Assembly: GCA_009617715.1 (NCBI GenBank)
Contig: VTFK01000073.1
Location: 1,798,001 to 1,862,000 of the forward strand
Direction: 5' to 3'
DNA from: Plectrocnemia conspersa
Lineage: Eukaryota > Arthropoda > Insecta > Trichoptera > Polycentropodidae
Length of the DNA stretch: 64,000 bases
Below the pieces are notes generated by a model, which saw only the letters and a program-made list of their open reading frames with translations, was not told the DNA's origin and searched no databases. This document shows, in pieces, positions 46,590 through 57,599 of the stretch. Numbering within the stretch: position 1 is the first letter of the stretch; the number at the start of each line of letters is the position of its first letter. Position numbers and translations under genes: made by a program.

Positions 46590-46985
46590 ACAACTTCCGT
46601 ATTAAACACAGCTATCCGAATTTTTAACCCTCTGTCACACAGTATTGATTTGTTCTCGCAGTTGTTGCACACATTGTTGTCTAGCTATTATTGTATATGT
46701 TGGCAAGCTCTAGTAGACCAACAACACGGGTTTCGTTCGAGTCATTCCATGGTTACTTACTTATTGTGCCTTTTAAAGGCGGTGACATAATCTCTCGATT
46801 CTAAAATCCATGTCGATGTAATTTGTACCGACTTTCAAAAAGCATTCGACAAAGTATATAATTTCAGAAGTTAAGAAACTTCGGTTTCTCGAATGATCTT
46901 GTTAGCTTATTTTAAATACTGAGCTATGGCACCGCCGTCAGTATTTCGCACATTCTAGAGTAGCACAGAGATCCAATCTGTTTTA
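46590..46985 (+). pseudogene. CR1/Jockey-type LINE reverse transcriptase, core fragment
   Basis: Translating with frame changes: SVLNTAIRIF (RT motif SLLSVIPKIFE), DQQHGFRSSHSMVTYLLC (QHGFRKGRST-NLL), VDVICTDFQKAFDKVYNF (the DFSKAFD catalytic motif with its first Asp), and VSRMILLVSLF (GFSDDLVSLF). These are consecutive RT motifs in the right order. Stops at the 3' side show it is dead. Confidence 0.8.
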
Positions 46986-46989
46986 TTGT

Positions 46990-47635
46990 ATAATTATTGT
47001 TTCTATAATGGCTATAATGATATAATTTAATACAATATAATAAAATATAAATTATGTATTTTGTTAATAATTTTTCTCTGTGTATTGGCGTAAATCTGTT
47101 ATGCCTTGCACGTGTATTAAAAAAAAATCTGTGCATTGGTGCACATCTGACATGTAGTTTTAGTAATACTATTTATAGTACAGAACACCAGCCGTATTAC
47201 TGTATATTAAATATAGAACAACTATACATAATATTAAAAATAAATTTGGAATTGGAGCAATATTTAACATTTCTGTATATCAATCAATCAAATTAATTAT
47301 TAGTGCAGTAATGCATAAAACTGCAAAGATGCGGTTTAAAATGATTTTTGAGTATGTTTTCAAAGTAAATGTAATAAATAATTTTGCAGATAATTTAAAA
47401 AAATAAAAAGACAGTCTAATCTGAAATAAAAAGCGTTTAATCATATTTTTGTGGTATTATAATAATGCTGTAGCATCCACATTGTTATGGTTTTAATTAA
47501 ATTCTTTTTGCTTTCATCTCTTTGCTTTACGCTATTTGGTCCTGATTGTAAACATCTTAATGGATCACCTCTACGTGTGTACAAAAAATGATGTATATTT
47601 TCATTGAGAAATACATACATATTATATTATTTATT
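46990..47635. other. AT-rich stretch, nothing recognised
   Basis: Frames at 46924-47136 (minus) and 47054-47296 (plus) carry no recognisable domain. Confidence 0.4.
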
Positions 47636-47639
47636 TGTA

Positions 47640-48120
47640 TACACGTGCAAAGAATATACTCGTAGAATGTTTCAAAAATCATATCACGAACCGCGGTTGC
47701 AGAACTCCCAGAGCGCGTTTCTTATTCATCAATGAAACTTTTTCTCTGAATCACGATCCGGTTTTTCTCTTTAGTCTACGGCAATTTTCCATCTCGTCTT
47801 GCAGAAACCTGACTGTCTATCTTGTCTTCATGGAATCGTTTCCCGTAGCGTCCGTTTCGCGAATGTCACCGACGATGAGTCCAATGTTAACCACGCTGTT
47901 TTGACTTGTGTCACTGTTTCCACAACATTATTTCAGTTCAATTTGCGTACACGTGCACCGAAGCCGAGAGAGAGACAGAAGCTTGTGTAGCTTTCTCTGT
48001 TTCATCGATTTTAGTCGCGACTTCCCTTCCCTCGCGATTGCGAGTCGTGCTCTCCACTACACTTCGCATTGCGGATGTTCCACATCAGTGAACCGCAACA
48101 ATCTAGTATCGTGGACCAAA
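47640..48120. other. GC-richer island, unassigned
   Basis: Composition is balanced with many CpG (CCGCGGTTG, TTCCCGTAGCGTCCGTTTCGCG, CGATTGCGAGTCGTGC). Several plus frames (47635-47904, 47799-47990, 47908-48339) are open but are Ser/Thr/Arg-rich with no domain. It could be a further upstream promoter or 5' exon of the ABCG gene, or an old element. I found no ATG followed by a strong phase-2 donor on the minus strand here. Confidence 0.35.
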
Positions 48121-48349
48121 AAAGGTGTACTTTATTCATATACAAAAGCAAATAAGTCCACACCCTTTTCATTTTTACATTGGCCGGTCGATGGGAATTT
48201 CGGTGGAAAATTCGGTGCTATCGTTTGTATGGTACGGAATTTGGTATTGTGTGACACATGGAAGAACCATAAAGTTTACGTACTAAGCAGAATGACATGC
48301 ATGCTACTATTACTGTTGATTTTTGGAGAAAGCACCTAATTTAGACTAC

Positions 48350-48655
48350 CTTGTATTTTTAATGATAAAAAATATATGCATAGATTGAACCATGAATACA
48401 TGAAATGTGTCTAGAAACAGAAAGATTTAATCAATAAAAAATAATTAAAATAATATACAACAAATAAATTGTCTGTTTGCAAAAGGTTTCTTTAAAAGCA
48501 ATAATGCCGTTTTGCATTATTTGCGCTTGAAATAAAATACACTGCTTATTTATTTAATATTTTTTGGCATCACAGATATATTAGTTTTTAATACTTGTAT
48601 CCCTTATGAGTTAAATACAATGCAGCAATTACACTTAGTGATTATCCTGCATCAA
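48350..48655. other. AT-rich stretch, nothing recognised
   Basis: No motif seen. Confidence 0.4.
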
Positions 48656-48659
48656 CATT

Positions 48660-49010
48660 TGATTTTTTAAGGAGGGTCTCGTAAGGTCCGTTGGATGTCT
48701 CCTGAAGATACTGTAATTGCGGGAGTAGACTCATGACTTACCCTCTAAGAATCGGCCCGCTCAATGGATGCAATTTTAAAGGCCGCATTATCAACGCGTC
48801 GGTAGGGTGTGGTTGGAGTCTTCAATGGGGCTAGCCGGCCAAGGATGAAAGTTTAGCGAATGGTGGCCTGCTGCCGTTAAATATTAGTAGCACGAAAGAG
48901 CGCTGTCTTCTCTGCTCTGATCGTTGGCTTAAAATCTATTGTTTGGCGTGGCTCTAAATCATTGATATTCATGGTGCCTGGTGAAGTGAGTTTTTTAAAG
49001 CGATTTTTAT
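48660..49010. other. GC-rich island, unassigned, probably transposon-derived
   Basis: Sharp-edged block with GGAGGGTCTCGTAAGGTCCG, TCGGCCCGCTCAATGGATGC and GGGGCTAGCCGGCCAAGG. There is no long open frame. It resembles a LINE 5'UTR or a DNA-element interior, but no second copy lies in the window. Confidence 0.35.
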
Positions 49011-49194
49011 TTTATTTTTGCAGTGGTTCTGAAAAACAACTCTTATGGGATTAATAACTAAATCGATTTGTTGTATTTAGAGTAGTTATTAAATAATACG
49101 TATAATAAGTGCATATGCATCGATACATTAATATTACTTTATATTTATGATTAATAAATGTATTGGTTTGATATTAAAAAAGCAACGTTGGTCG

Positions 49195-49256
49195 GTTTTT
49201 ATTATGATGCTTTACAAATAATTTCTCTGTTTTTATTATGATGCTTTACAAATAAT
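49195..49256 (+). repeat. Exact 28-bp tandem duplication (period 34)
   Basis: GTTTTTATTATGATGCTTTA followed by CAAATAAT occurs at 49195-49222 and 49229-49256, separated by six bases (TTCTCT). No mismatch, so it is probably recent. Confidence 0.95.
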
Positions 49257-49259
49257 AGT

Positions 49260-50455
49260 CTCTGAATCTTAGATTTCTTAGATTCCATATGCAAATAAAT
49301 ATCTTATATGATCATAACGATCATAATCTGTATGTATATTTCTGCCTTACGGTTAGAAAAGTAGTTGGAAAAGGTTTTAAATGTATGATATAATTCATTA
49401 CAGTACGTTCTTAGCATATTAAGTAATTAATATCATTTTAAAATTGCGGAATCAGTTCTCATTTATGACGATATAAATTTAATACGTGCTTTAAGAATGA
49501 GTTTGTCAGTCGTTAGGTCAATTTAATTAGCAAAGATTAGATATGCGAAATTTAAGAAAGCTATAATAATAATATTAATAATCTTTCTTGATTTATTGTG
49601 AAGATTAAATGTTTAAAATCAATATGAAATATTATTATCGGAACTTTTGCGTCGCAAATGGCTAATTGAAGTTGCAAGTTTTACATAACCATAACAAAAT
49701 GCGTCATTGTTGTTATCGGTGATTACTTTATCACATTGTTTTGATAATTTATTCTCAAAAGTTTTGTGGTCACTAAATCACAACACAAAATATGTTTTGC
49801 TCTAATTTCAACACAAATAAGCGTTATACCGCTTCTACGCGATATCGAAAATGATAGCTTTACTCTCATAAGCAAGAAAGAGATGAAGCTCAGATCGATG
49901 CCACTTGAAAATGTAAAGCATATCTTGAACGAGGAACTCTTACAGTTCATAATTTTCGGGAAATACCCTTTTTAGATAGGATCGCCTGTCCCAAATGTTG
50001 TGTATAATCTATATAAATGGAATGTTCCAATCGTTGGTGAAATACAATTTTGTACATAATAATATGGATAAATTACCACATTTAATCAGAGCATTACCGG
50101 CACAGTGGTCGGTCTCCAATTGTACAATTTAACCAATGATATAATTGGTCATCATGATTGTTTGATATTATACTTAACAAGCCAGCTATGCGATTAAAGT
50201 TCAAGGATTTAGAATATCGATAAACAACAATAATATATTTTACTCACAAGGTGAATATTAATTAAGTATATATGTAAAAAATTAAGATCAACGCAAGAGC
50301 GTTGCCCCTAGCAGCGTGAAATTCTATCTACTCTCAGATAGACAGGAAATACGGTCTAGGCGAGTCATTGTGTTCTACTTTAATAAATAAATGCATTGCA
50401 TTGTTAAATTTCAGTAGTGTATAAATTATTTTTTACTGTATTTTGTATTAATTTC
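49260..50455. other. AT-rich stretch, nothing recognised
   Basis: Overlapping frames at 49723-49975 on both strands lack domains. Confidence 0.4.
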
Positions 50456-50460
50456 GTTAG

Positions 50461-50507
50461 TAATGTAATTCATACTTTATAAGTAATATAAAGTATGAAT
50501 TACATTA
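50461..50507 (+). repeat. Perfect 21-bp palindromic hairpin
   Basis: Left arm 50461-50481 (TAATGTAATTCATACTTTAT plus A) and right arm 50487-50507 are exact reverse complements with a 5-base AGTAA loop. Confidence 0.95.
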
Positions 50508-50929
50508 TTTTATTTGTTTTACAGTATTTCATTATATTTTTAGAACCTTAAAATGTACTGAATAACTTCAATTTAAAATTTTTTATGGATGCGTTAATAA
50601 CAAATAATTATGTGTATCCGAGTGCACGTCCATTAACAGTTACGAAGCACATGCACCAAAACTGATATCACAGACATAATATTTGAAAACATTGTTTGTC
50701 AATCGTTCATTCCCCAACAAAGACTCTGAAACTGAGTCTGGTTTCGTCATAAATCATCGGAATTGACCAGCTTTTCCGGGGTTAAACATTTAAGTAAATA
50801 AAATTATGTTTCGATAATTTGCTCCCTGAACAAATAATAGTCGCATAATAAATTAGTTTTAATAAAAATATTAATGAATAACTTTTATATAATGAAGAAA
50901 ATTAATATGTAATACACAATAATAAAAAA

Positions 50930-51620
50930 AAGATGGAAACGTACTGTATTATTGATTTTTGTATAAGCCATTATCAAGATGAAAGACTTACGGCATACAA
51001 AAGTCCTATACATCGTTAAAATAAGCTGTATCTCAAGTAAGGAAAAAGTGGCAGAAAACCGATAGAAACAAGAGGTATATGTAGCTTCAAGAGCACCGTC
51101 AGTAAAATCGTTAATGGTTTTACTATATATCTAGATTTTTATAAATTCAGTGTGTTTTAATATATCGCACGTTTCCAACTTCGAATAACGAGAGTTGAGC
51201 TGAACTTGCACTAAGAGTAGCTACGCCGAAACGACCAAGACGACACTTAAAACAAGAAAAGCAGCACCATTCATTTCAACAATCCGTCCAGGTCCAACTA
51301 AGCAGTAACCCGAATCACAAAAATTCATCTCGCGTATATATTGGATACATTGCACAACCATCGAACTATTGTGATTTAAAAATAATTTATATTACATGTT
51401 GCCTTGTACTGCAAAAGTGACGGAAGAAGTAGTAATCAAACAATTAAAGAATTTTATTATTTCTCAAAAGATTCTATATGAACAACAATCGGGATACAGA
51501 AAAAAACATTACACTGAGATTGATGATAAATGATTAGTTGTTGGCCACGGATACGATCAAAATCATTGGAGCAGTTTCCTTGGATTTCAAGAACTTTCGA
51601 AACAATTTACGGAAAAATAA
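50930..51620 (+). pseudogene. CR1/L2-type LINE ORF2, pre-RT and N-terminal RT fragment
   Basis: The 3' part reads LQKVTEEVVIKQLKNFIISQ (with a frame change), KILYEQQSGYRKKHYTE and FLGFQELSKQFTEK. These match the RT block SKV-EK-V--QL--FL--N-ILYE-QSGFR--HSTET...LDLQKAFDTVD. Upstream, GRKPIETRGICSFKSTVSK and related sequence is shared with 57185-57390 on the other strand, so it belongs to the same element. The Asp of the FLDFQ-type motif is replaced by Gly (FLGFQ), and several stops occur. It is non-functional. Confidence 0.75.
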
Positions 51621-51624
51621 TGTT

Positions 51625-54600
51625 TATTTTTAATTTCTGTTTATGTTGTATATTATATTATATGAATGTCTAGTTAAAATTATCTATATTTAGCTAAATA
51701 AATAAATAAATAGATAATTTTTGTAGTCATAAAAATAAACGCTTTCTTTGTCATGCATATTCCCCATATTTCTAGATAGTAAAAAAGTATATAAATAAAT
51801 AAAAAAAAAATTACTCTTTGTTATATTATATACATCTATTAACTTACTTACTTTTTTGCTGCTATGATTTTTAACAATATAAATATGTATGCTTTGTAAA
51901 ATATAATACTAAATTTTCATTGTCGAGATTACTTTCATAGTTCAAAGCTAGTTAATTGCTATTTTTAATTCATTCGAACGTCTGGAGCTATTTTTTTTAT
52001 TCCATTATATAGAGGGATTCAATTGCGTTTCTTGAACGGCGATTCAATTCTAAAGCAATCGATTTTATTATTAATGCACCTGAGACCTTTGTCTGTAAGC
52101 CACTCTATACTATACATAAAAATATTAAATACCGTTCCTTTTAAGTCCTTTGAAGTCGCTTTTAATTATCGCAACAGGGTGTTCAGGATGCACTCTTAAA
52201 AATAGTTTCGTGCAAATATTAATAGAGATGCTCCAGCCAGACAGGTAAAGAGAGAGAGAGTTCGTTGCCTTCTACGTGTCTATTGCCCCTTTCGCTAGAC
52301 TGTAGACACGTTAGTGTATTTATGATATATAATATATTATATTATTAAAAATATTTTTCACGTTCATGACATGTATCAAATGTCGCATTGCCAATGACTG
52401 GAAAATTCACATAGAAAATTGCCGTTGCGTGTTCCGTCAACGCGTGTATAACATTTACATACCATTTTGATTAATGTATGTGTGAGTATACATTTAAAAC
52501 GTTAGTGTTAACGAGTAAATTTTTGAGATTTTGGATTCAGAATTCATTCATGCAGTGGTGCCCGTGGGAATATTTTAAAATCAGAAAACGTACGTCCCTT
52601 TTCCGGGTTTTTGTGTCTGGGTCGTCGAACCATCAGGCTTTTCAAATATTTATAAGGAAACTCGAGAAGCTTCCACTTAAGAAACGCTGATTAAATCGAT
52701 GTAATTGGTTAAGAATATTTTTCAGAAATGTTCTTTGAAAGAAAATATAATGAAAGCCTAAATGGCTTTTCGTGTTACTGTTATTTTTATTTTTATAAAT
52801 ATTTTATTATGTTTTAAAACGATGCAAAATTTCGTAAATATGTATTTTAATACAATTAACACGTTTCTAATTTCAATGACAGTTATTATTTAATGTACAA
52901 TGTGATACACAATAGATGTTTCAATGAACATATGAGGAATATTTACAAAGTTGTAGAAATTTTATTATGCTATTTATTGATTCAGACGGAATACATGCAA
53001 ATGTGAATAAGATTTAAAATGCATACGGCTAGTTAGGGATATTGTTAATTTGCAATAAATCCTGTAAATTTATAAAAATCAATATTTTTTTTTAGTTAAC
53101 TGAATATAAATGTATATACCAATCTTAATGACTTATTTAAAAGTAGTAGAATGAGCTTTTAAGTCATTCAAAACACAGAAAATACTGTGGAAGTGTGGAG
53201 AAAATAGTGATGGATAATAGACGTGTGATTGTTAAGCATGCTTATAGTGAGTTAAGAACTAGTTTCAGGAAAATCATTACTTGTTCGTTTTAAAGATGGC
53301 ATCAAGGCTAAATGGGTACCATAATTCAATCAAACTATTGCGGATAAAAGAAGAGCATGTAAAAACATATTTAATGATTTCCACTAAGAATGTTATTATT
53401 CAGATGGTTTTGGATTGTGAAAGAATACTCTTTAAAGAATGATAAATAATATTCTAATTTACTTAATGGTCCCATGAAGTGACGAAGAAAGATGAACCTT
53501 GACCTTTATTGCAGCATGAAAATTCAATATTAAGATTTGCCAGATCTATGATATAAATATTAACCATGCCATCCTAATTTGACTGGGACATGTAAAAAAA
53601 GAGCTGTGAAATGTAAAAAATAACTGAGCAGGAATTAAAGAGCGATAGATAAATTGATAAATGGTACTCTACCAAAGTTTTTTGAAGAGGATCTAAAATA
53701 AATAAATACTCATTATGCAAAGTATAAGTTTAAGAGTAGTATTATTTTAAAGATATATAAATAAATTAAATGTAGATTCATAAAAAAATTCCAGCATGTG
53801 TCATAAATAGTTAGTTAATAATTATATATATTAAGCTCCTAATTTTTTTATCTGTATTACAAATATTGTTTTTAAATTCATATTAATTTTTATATATATA
53901 TATGCAGTATTATTTATTGTAAACATCAATACATCAATTAATGTATGACATTTATCGATGACGTATTGAAATAATTACTAAATTTATACAATACATTGCA
54001 GCCATAATGTGTATATAACACATAATAATAATATATAATTTCATGAATTACGTGTGTTTCTGTTTAATTATATACATATATAGCTCGTGCAATATCATGG
54101 TCAAGATACATGGTTGATTCTGTAGACAAACAATTAAGATTCAACAATATTTATAAATACGACTTTAATTTAACTATACTTTTTTGTGGTAAAAAGAAGT
54201 GCTAATGTAATATTCATTTCGACATAATATTACCTTTTATTCTTTCTATTACGATATTTTTAAATTTATAATAATTTGTTATAAAAAATATATATATATA
54301 CAGGTAACTAGAATATATACCATATAATATTGTGATCGTTTCGTAAGTTGTTCGGTAACGATACCTTTATATAAGCGAATTAAACGACTTTGCGGATAGA
54401 AAAGTAAAAGTTTCTTTGGTTTCTGCTAAACTCGGCAAAATCATCTATTGCAATAATTTCAGGGCTATGAATTTATATTGCGTTTTCATATAATTTTATA
54501 TTCGCATTTGTTCCTTATACACGACTGATGTCAATCTACAGAAGATAGCTGTAATTATTTTGTTGTGGTTACGTTTATACAAGGTCGATGAATAATCCTC

Positions 54601-55560
54601 TCATCGATGACGATATGGTCCAATGAATATTCTTAATGGAATAGGGATGTTAAACAGTTGAAAAATACAATTTATTATTTACCAGATAAAATCAATATGA
54701 TATATACGTTTTATATAAATAAAAATAAAAGTAATAATTATTAATTATATAAAAATGATTTTGTGTACTCGTAAATATTAGCAATTAAAGCTGTATTATA
54801 TAAATCTATAACTTCAAACATAAATTGCTTAACTCCAATAGAAAATATTGATGCTGCTTTGATTCCACCATATAAAAACATAACCTATGAATATTTTAAC
54901 ATAAAGAGAGCGAACCCAAATTTTTGAAAATTCCCAAAAAAATACATTTTCATCAAGATCAACATTGAAAAATGTCTAACTTTGCAAAAATGTCTATAGA
55001 TTAAAATAAAAAAACGGTTGATTAAAAATAACTATATAAAACTTAAAGATCATTTGATTAAAATAAAATAAAACTTATACATAATTTAGATTTAATGTCA
55101 TCGATATGAAGTTACAGTGAAAATGTTATATTCTAAAATATGTGTATTTCGATATGTTTTATTATAATATTTCTACAGGATGGCAAAAAATATTAACTTT
55201 TGTTATCAAACATTACATAATATTACAGTAAATATTATTGTATTGTTTCTCTTGTCGTATATTATCAATTTCGGATGTTGGTTATCATTGCTACCGTTTT
55301 AACTAAGATCCTAAAATATATTGTATATGTGGTTGAATAAAATGATTTATGACTTAAATTCATGTTAAATTTTGTTTACGTTTAAGGCTCTCCATATTAT
55401 CATTAAAATTTTATTACCATATTGCATAAAATACTTGAGTATGTTTTTGTTTCTTGACAACCTGCGTTTGCTTGTTACTTTTCTTTAGTTTCTACTAAAT
55501 ACGATTAATTTAAATTTTACTTTTAAATTATTAGCACAGTATGTGCACACAATAATGGAA
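51625..55560. other. AT-rich stretch, nothing firmly recognised
   Basis: A segment at 53165-53690 reads faintly like decayed coding sequence (FKDGIKAKWVP, ADKRRACKNIFNDFH on the plus strand) with stops throughout, probably an old transposase. A TA run lies near 53891-53902. No gene. Confidence 0.4.
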
Positions 55561-55564
55561 GACA

Positions 55565-56110
55565 GATCTTGTGACCAAATAATTGCGTTAATAATTGGAA
55601 ATATTGCACGGACCACCCATTAGCACATCCATCCTGAGAAGTTATTCTTTTACAAGTACCGCTAAAAACTACTTTTTGTTTAGAAAGGACGCGTGCTAGA
55701 CAATATATTCTACCCTGCGCACATTACTATTGTTCTTCAACTCTTTAGTTATCGATCGCCGGAATGTCGCACCAGCATTATAAAATATGTGACATTTTCC
55801 CAAAGAGGAGAGACGCCACGGAGTTACAGCAACAGAGACGAGGCACTAGACTGCATCGACACCACGAGAACACATCATAATCTGATCACATCATGATGAA
55901 CACATATCTCAGCTGCTCTACCAAAATCACAGCCGACAATAATACAACTTGACATGCTATCGATAAACACAACTCAACACACCAGTAAAGATTCTGACAC
56001 TAATTTTAATACTATGGTTAATAAATAGTTGTCACCTTTTCCGGTGTTTTTTTGGCAACAAAGTTACACCCCTTTGGCCTCAAAACTTGAAATTTCAATT
56101 AGAAGTTCCT
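55565..56110 (+). mobile_element. LTR-like repeat family E, copy 3 (most complete)
   Basis: Starts GTGACCAAATAATTGCGTTA and runs through CGATCGCCGGAATG, the TATA region GCATTATAAAATATGTGACA (55776-55795), GAGACGCCACGGAGTTACAG, CTGCATCGAC, CATATCTCAGCTGCTCTACC, GCCGACAATAATACAACTTG and CCGGTGTTTTTTTGGC. It ends AAAGTTACACCCCTTTGGCC. A U3-TATA-R-AATAA-U5 layout is suggested, but the TG...CA ends and the target duplication are not clear. Confidence 0.7.
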
Positions 56111-56114
56111 GACG

Positions 56115-56810
56115 TAAGTGATTAAGTACAACAGTGTTTTGGCTTATATACATTTGAGAAATAAAGGGAACTCCATCGTCCCTTCTTGTCATAGATCCTT
56201 TGAGCAATGCTAATAATTAACTGCGAAACCTGACTATTTCCCTTTTGTCAAACATAGATCTTGTCAGACTGGCGGTAGATTAAAAAGATATACACTTAGC
56301 GACGTCATAATGTCCAATTTAGGGATGCTTTATATGCTTGGCAAAGATATCCGACATGCACCCTAGTTTTTTTCTATAAAAGTAAAGTAAAGGGTTCAAA
56401 AGTTTTGATACAAGTTCTTAAAGTGTTTATGGATGGATATTGGACATCCGCTCGGACATCAAAGGGATGCAAATCTATTATTTTTATACCCTTTTCACGA
56501 GTCTTTCGCTACCAATTTCAACGTAACGATTACGGGTGGTCCCGACAAATTAAAAAAAATAGAGTTTTTGATGGCAACTTTGTATAAGAAAAACTTAAGT
56601 GATAATTTTAAAGTATTTTTTATCATGTTGTTGAGGTTGGAAGCAAATTTATTATTATTTGCATTTTAGTCAGTTCCATTTCAGGGTCTTCTTCGTCCGT
56701 TCATAAATCAATTGTTGCTAAAACGATATCGGTATATTTTGTTAGAAATTAATTATTATAAAATCATACAACACAACGTTTGGCAACCCTGTTTTCGCTC
56801 TATTCTAGTA
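56115..56810. other. Mixed-composition stretch with an unassigned open frame
   Basis: A plus frame at 56433-56669 (78 codons; MDIGHPLGHQRDANLLFLYP, then NVTITGGPDKLKKIEF and a Leu/Phe-rich end) has ATG and stop but no recognisable domain. It may be the remains of the internal part of the element carrying the LTR-like copies on either side (55.6 and 57.8 kb). Confidence 0.35.
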
Positions 56811-56813
56811 CGT

Positions 56814-56846
56814 TCTGGGTGCACGCGCACTGAGTTTGCACCCAGA
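56814..56846 (+). repeat. 10-bp inverted repeat around a possible initiator
   Basis: TCTGGGTGCA (56814-56823) and TGCACCCAGA (56837-56846) are exact reverse complements flanking CGCGCACTGAGTT. It lies just upstream of the small open frame at 56857/56890 and may be a regulatory hairpin or a factor-binding dyad. Confidence 0.6.
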
Positions 56847-56889
56847 CAGCCGATCGATGCACTCGCCAGTAGTAAGCGTTGGCTCGAAA

Positions 56890-57030
56890 ATGGCTTATGT
56901 TCTTCGCGTGTTATGGATTATTTTCGTCACGCAACAAAATTATGTAATCTCCTCAAGAACTAAGGCGGCCGCCGAGGAAAATGAAAATTTCGCGCTGAAA
57001 AACAATCGCGAAAACATCTGCCTCCATTGA
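56890..57030 (+). CDS. Small putative secreted protein or signal-peptide exon, unrecognised
   Basis: ATG at 56890 in a good context (GAAAATGG) opens 46 codons to TGA. The N-terminus looks like a signal peptide: MAYVLR, then hydrophobic VLWIIFVT, then a polar QQNYVISS with possible cleavage after VIS or ISS. The mature part would be short and charged (RTKAAAEENENFALKNNREN, then ICLH). An in-frame ATG at 56857 (MHSPVVSVGSK) could extend it. The segment is CpG-rich, with a promoter-like region upstream. The only internal GT that could be a donor is at 56941 (AATTAT|GTAATC), giving a phase 0 first exon. Either a short secreted peptide or exon 1 of a gene running rightward. No homology is recognised. 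Confidence 0.35.
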   Translation: MAYVLRVLWIIFVTQQNYVISSRTKAAAEENENFALKNNRENICLH

Positions 57031-57184
57031 ATTGGCCTGAACAAATATTTTTTCCTTGCCTTTGGCAGAACGAAGCTTGTTCATAAACAATATCGGCTTT
57101 TATACGCAGTGAGAGTTCTGTTTCCGTCTGATAAAAATCAAAACTGCGTCATTTTAAAACACATTCAATCTACACGAATCTAGA

Positions 57185-57390
57185 AGCATAGTAAAACCAC
57201 TAACGCTTCTGCTGACGGTGCTTTTGAAGCTACATATACCTCTTGTTTGCATCGGTTTTCTGCCTCTTGTTTCTTATTTGAGATACACTCTATTTTAACG
57301 ATGTATAGGACTTAAAATTGTATGCCTTACAAGTCTTTCATCTTGATTTTGGCTTATACTAAAATCAATAATACAGAATGTTTTCATGAA
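57185..57390 (-). repeat. LINE fragment, inverted copy of 50930-51125
   Basis: On the minus strand this shares nearly all of about 190 bases with 50930-51125: TGTATTATTGATTTTAGTAT, AAGATGAAAGACTTGTAAGG, AGTCCTATACATCGTTAAAA, AAGAGGTATATGTAGCTTCA, AGCACCGTCAGCAGAAGCGT. Both carry in-frame stops at the same places, so they derive from one already decayed or non-coding stretch of the element. Confidence 0.85.
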
Positions 57391-57394
57391 ATAT

Positions 57395-57595
57395 TATTTT
57401 AGTTTACTATGCATTACGTAATAATTTCCTATGTTATATAAAAGCTACTAATTCGTGTTTTTTAATCAGATTAATTAAATTATTTTTTCATACGCAAAAT
57501 TAACAAAAATTAATTTTAATATCTTATATATTTCAAAATTATAATAGTAATTAATGCCTCACTTTCAATTTTTTTTAGAATTATAATATAAAATA
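57395..57595. other. AT-rich spacer
   Basis: No motif seen. Confidence 0.4.
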
Positions 57596-57599
57596 AAGA

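Noticed and set aside
47635..48339. Several plus frames, the longest 143 codons
   Set aside because: Ser/Thr/Arg-rich low-information translations; four overlapping frames in one block indicate composition rather than coding.
53165..53690. Possible decayed transposase
   Set aside because: Faint coding flavour only, stops in every frame and no motif that I can name.
54740..54830. Possible SINE family B fragment (ATTAAAGCTGTATTATATAA)
   Set aside because: Only about 50 bases of weak similarity to the 35.2 kb copy; could be chance in AT-rich DNA.
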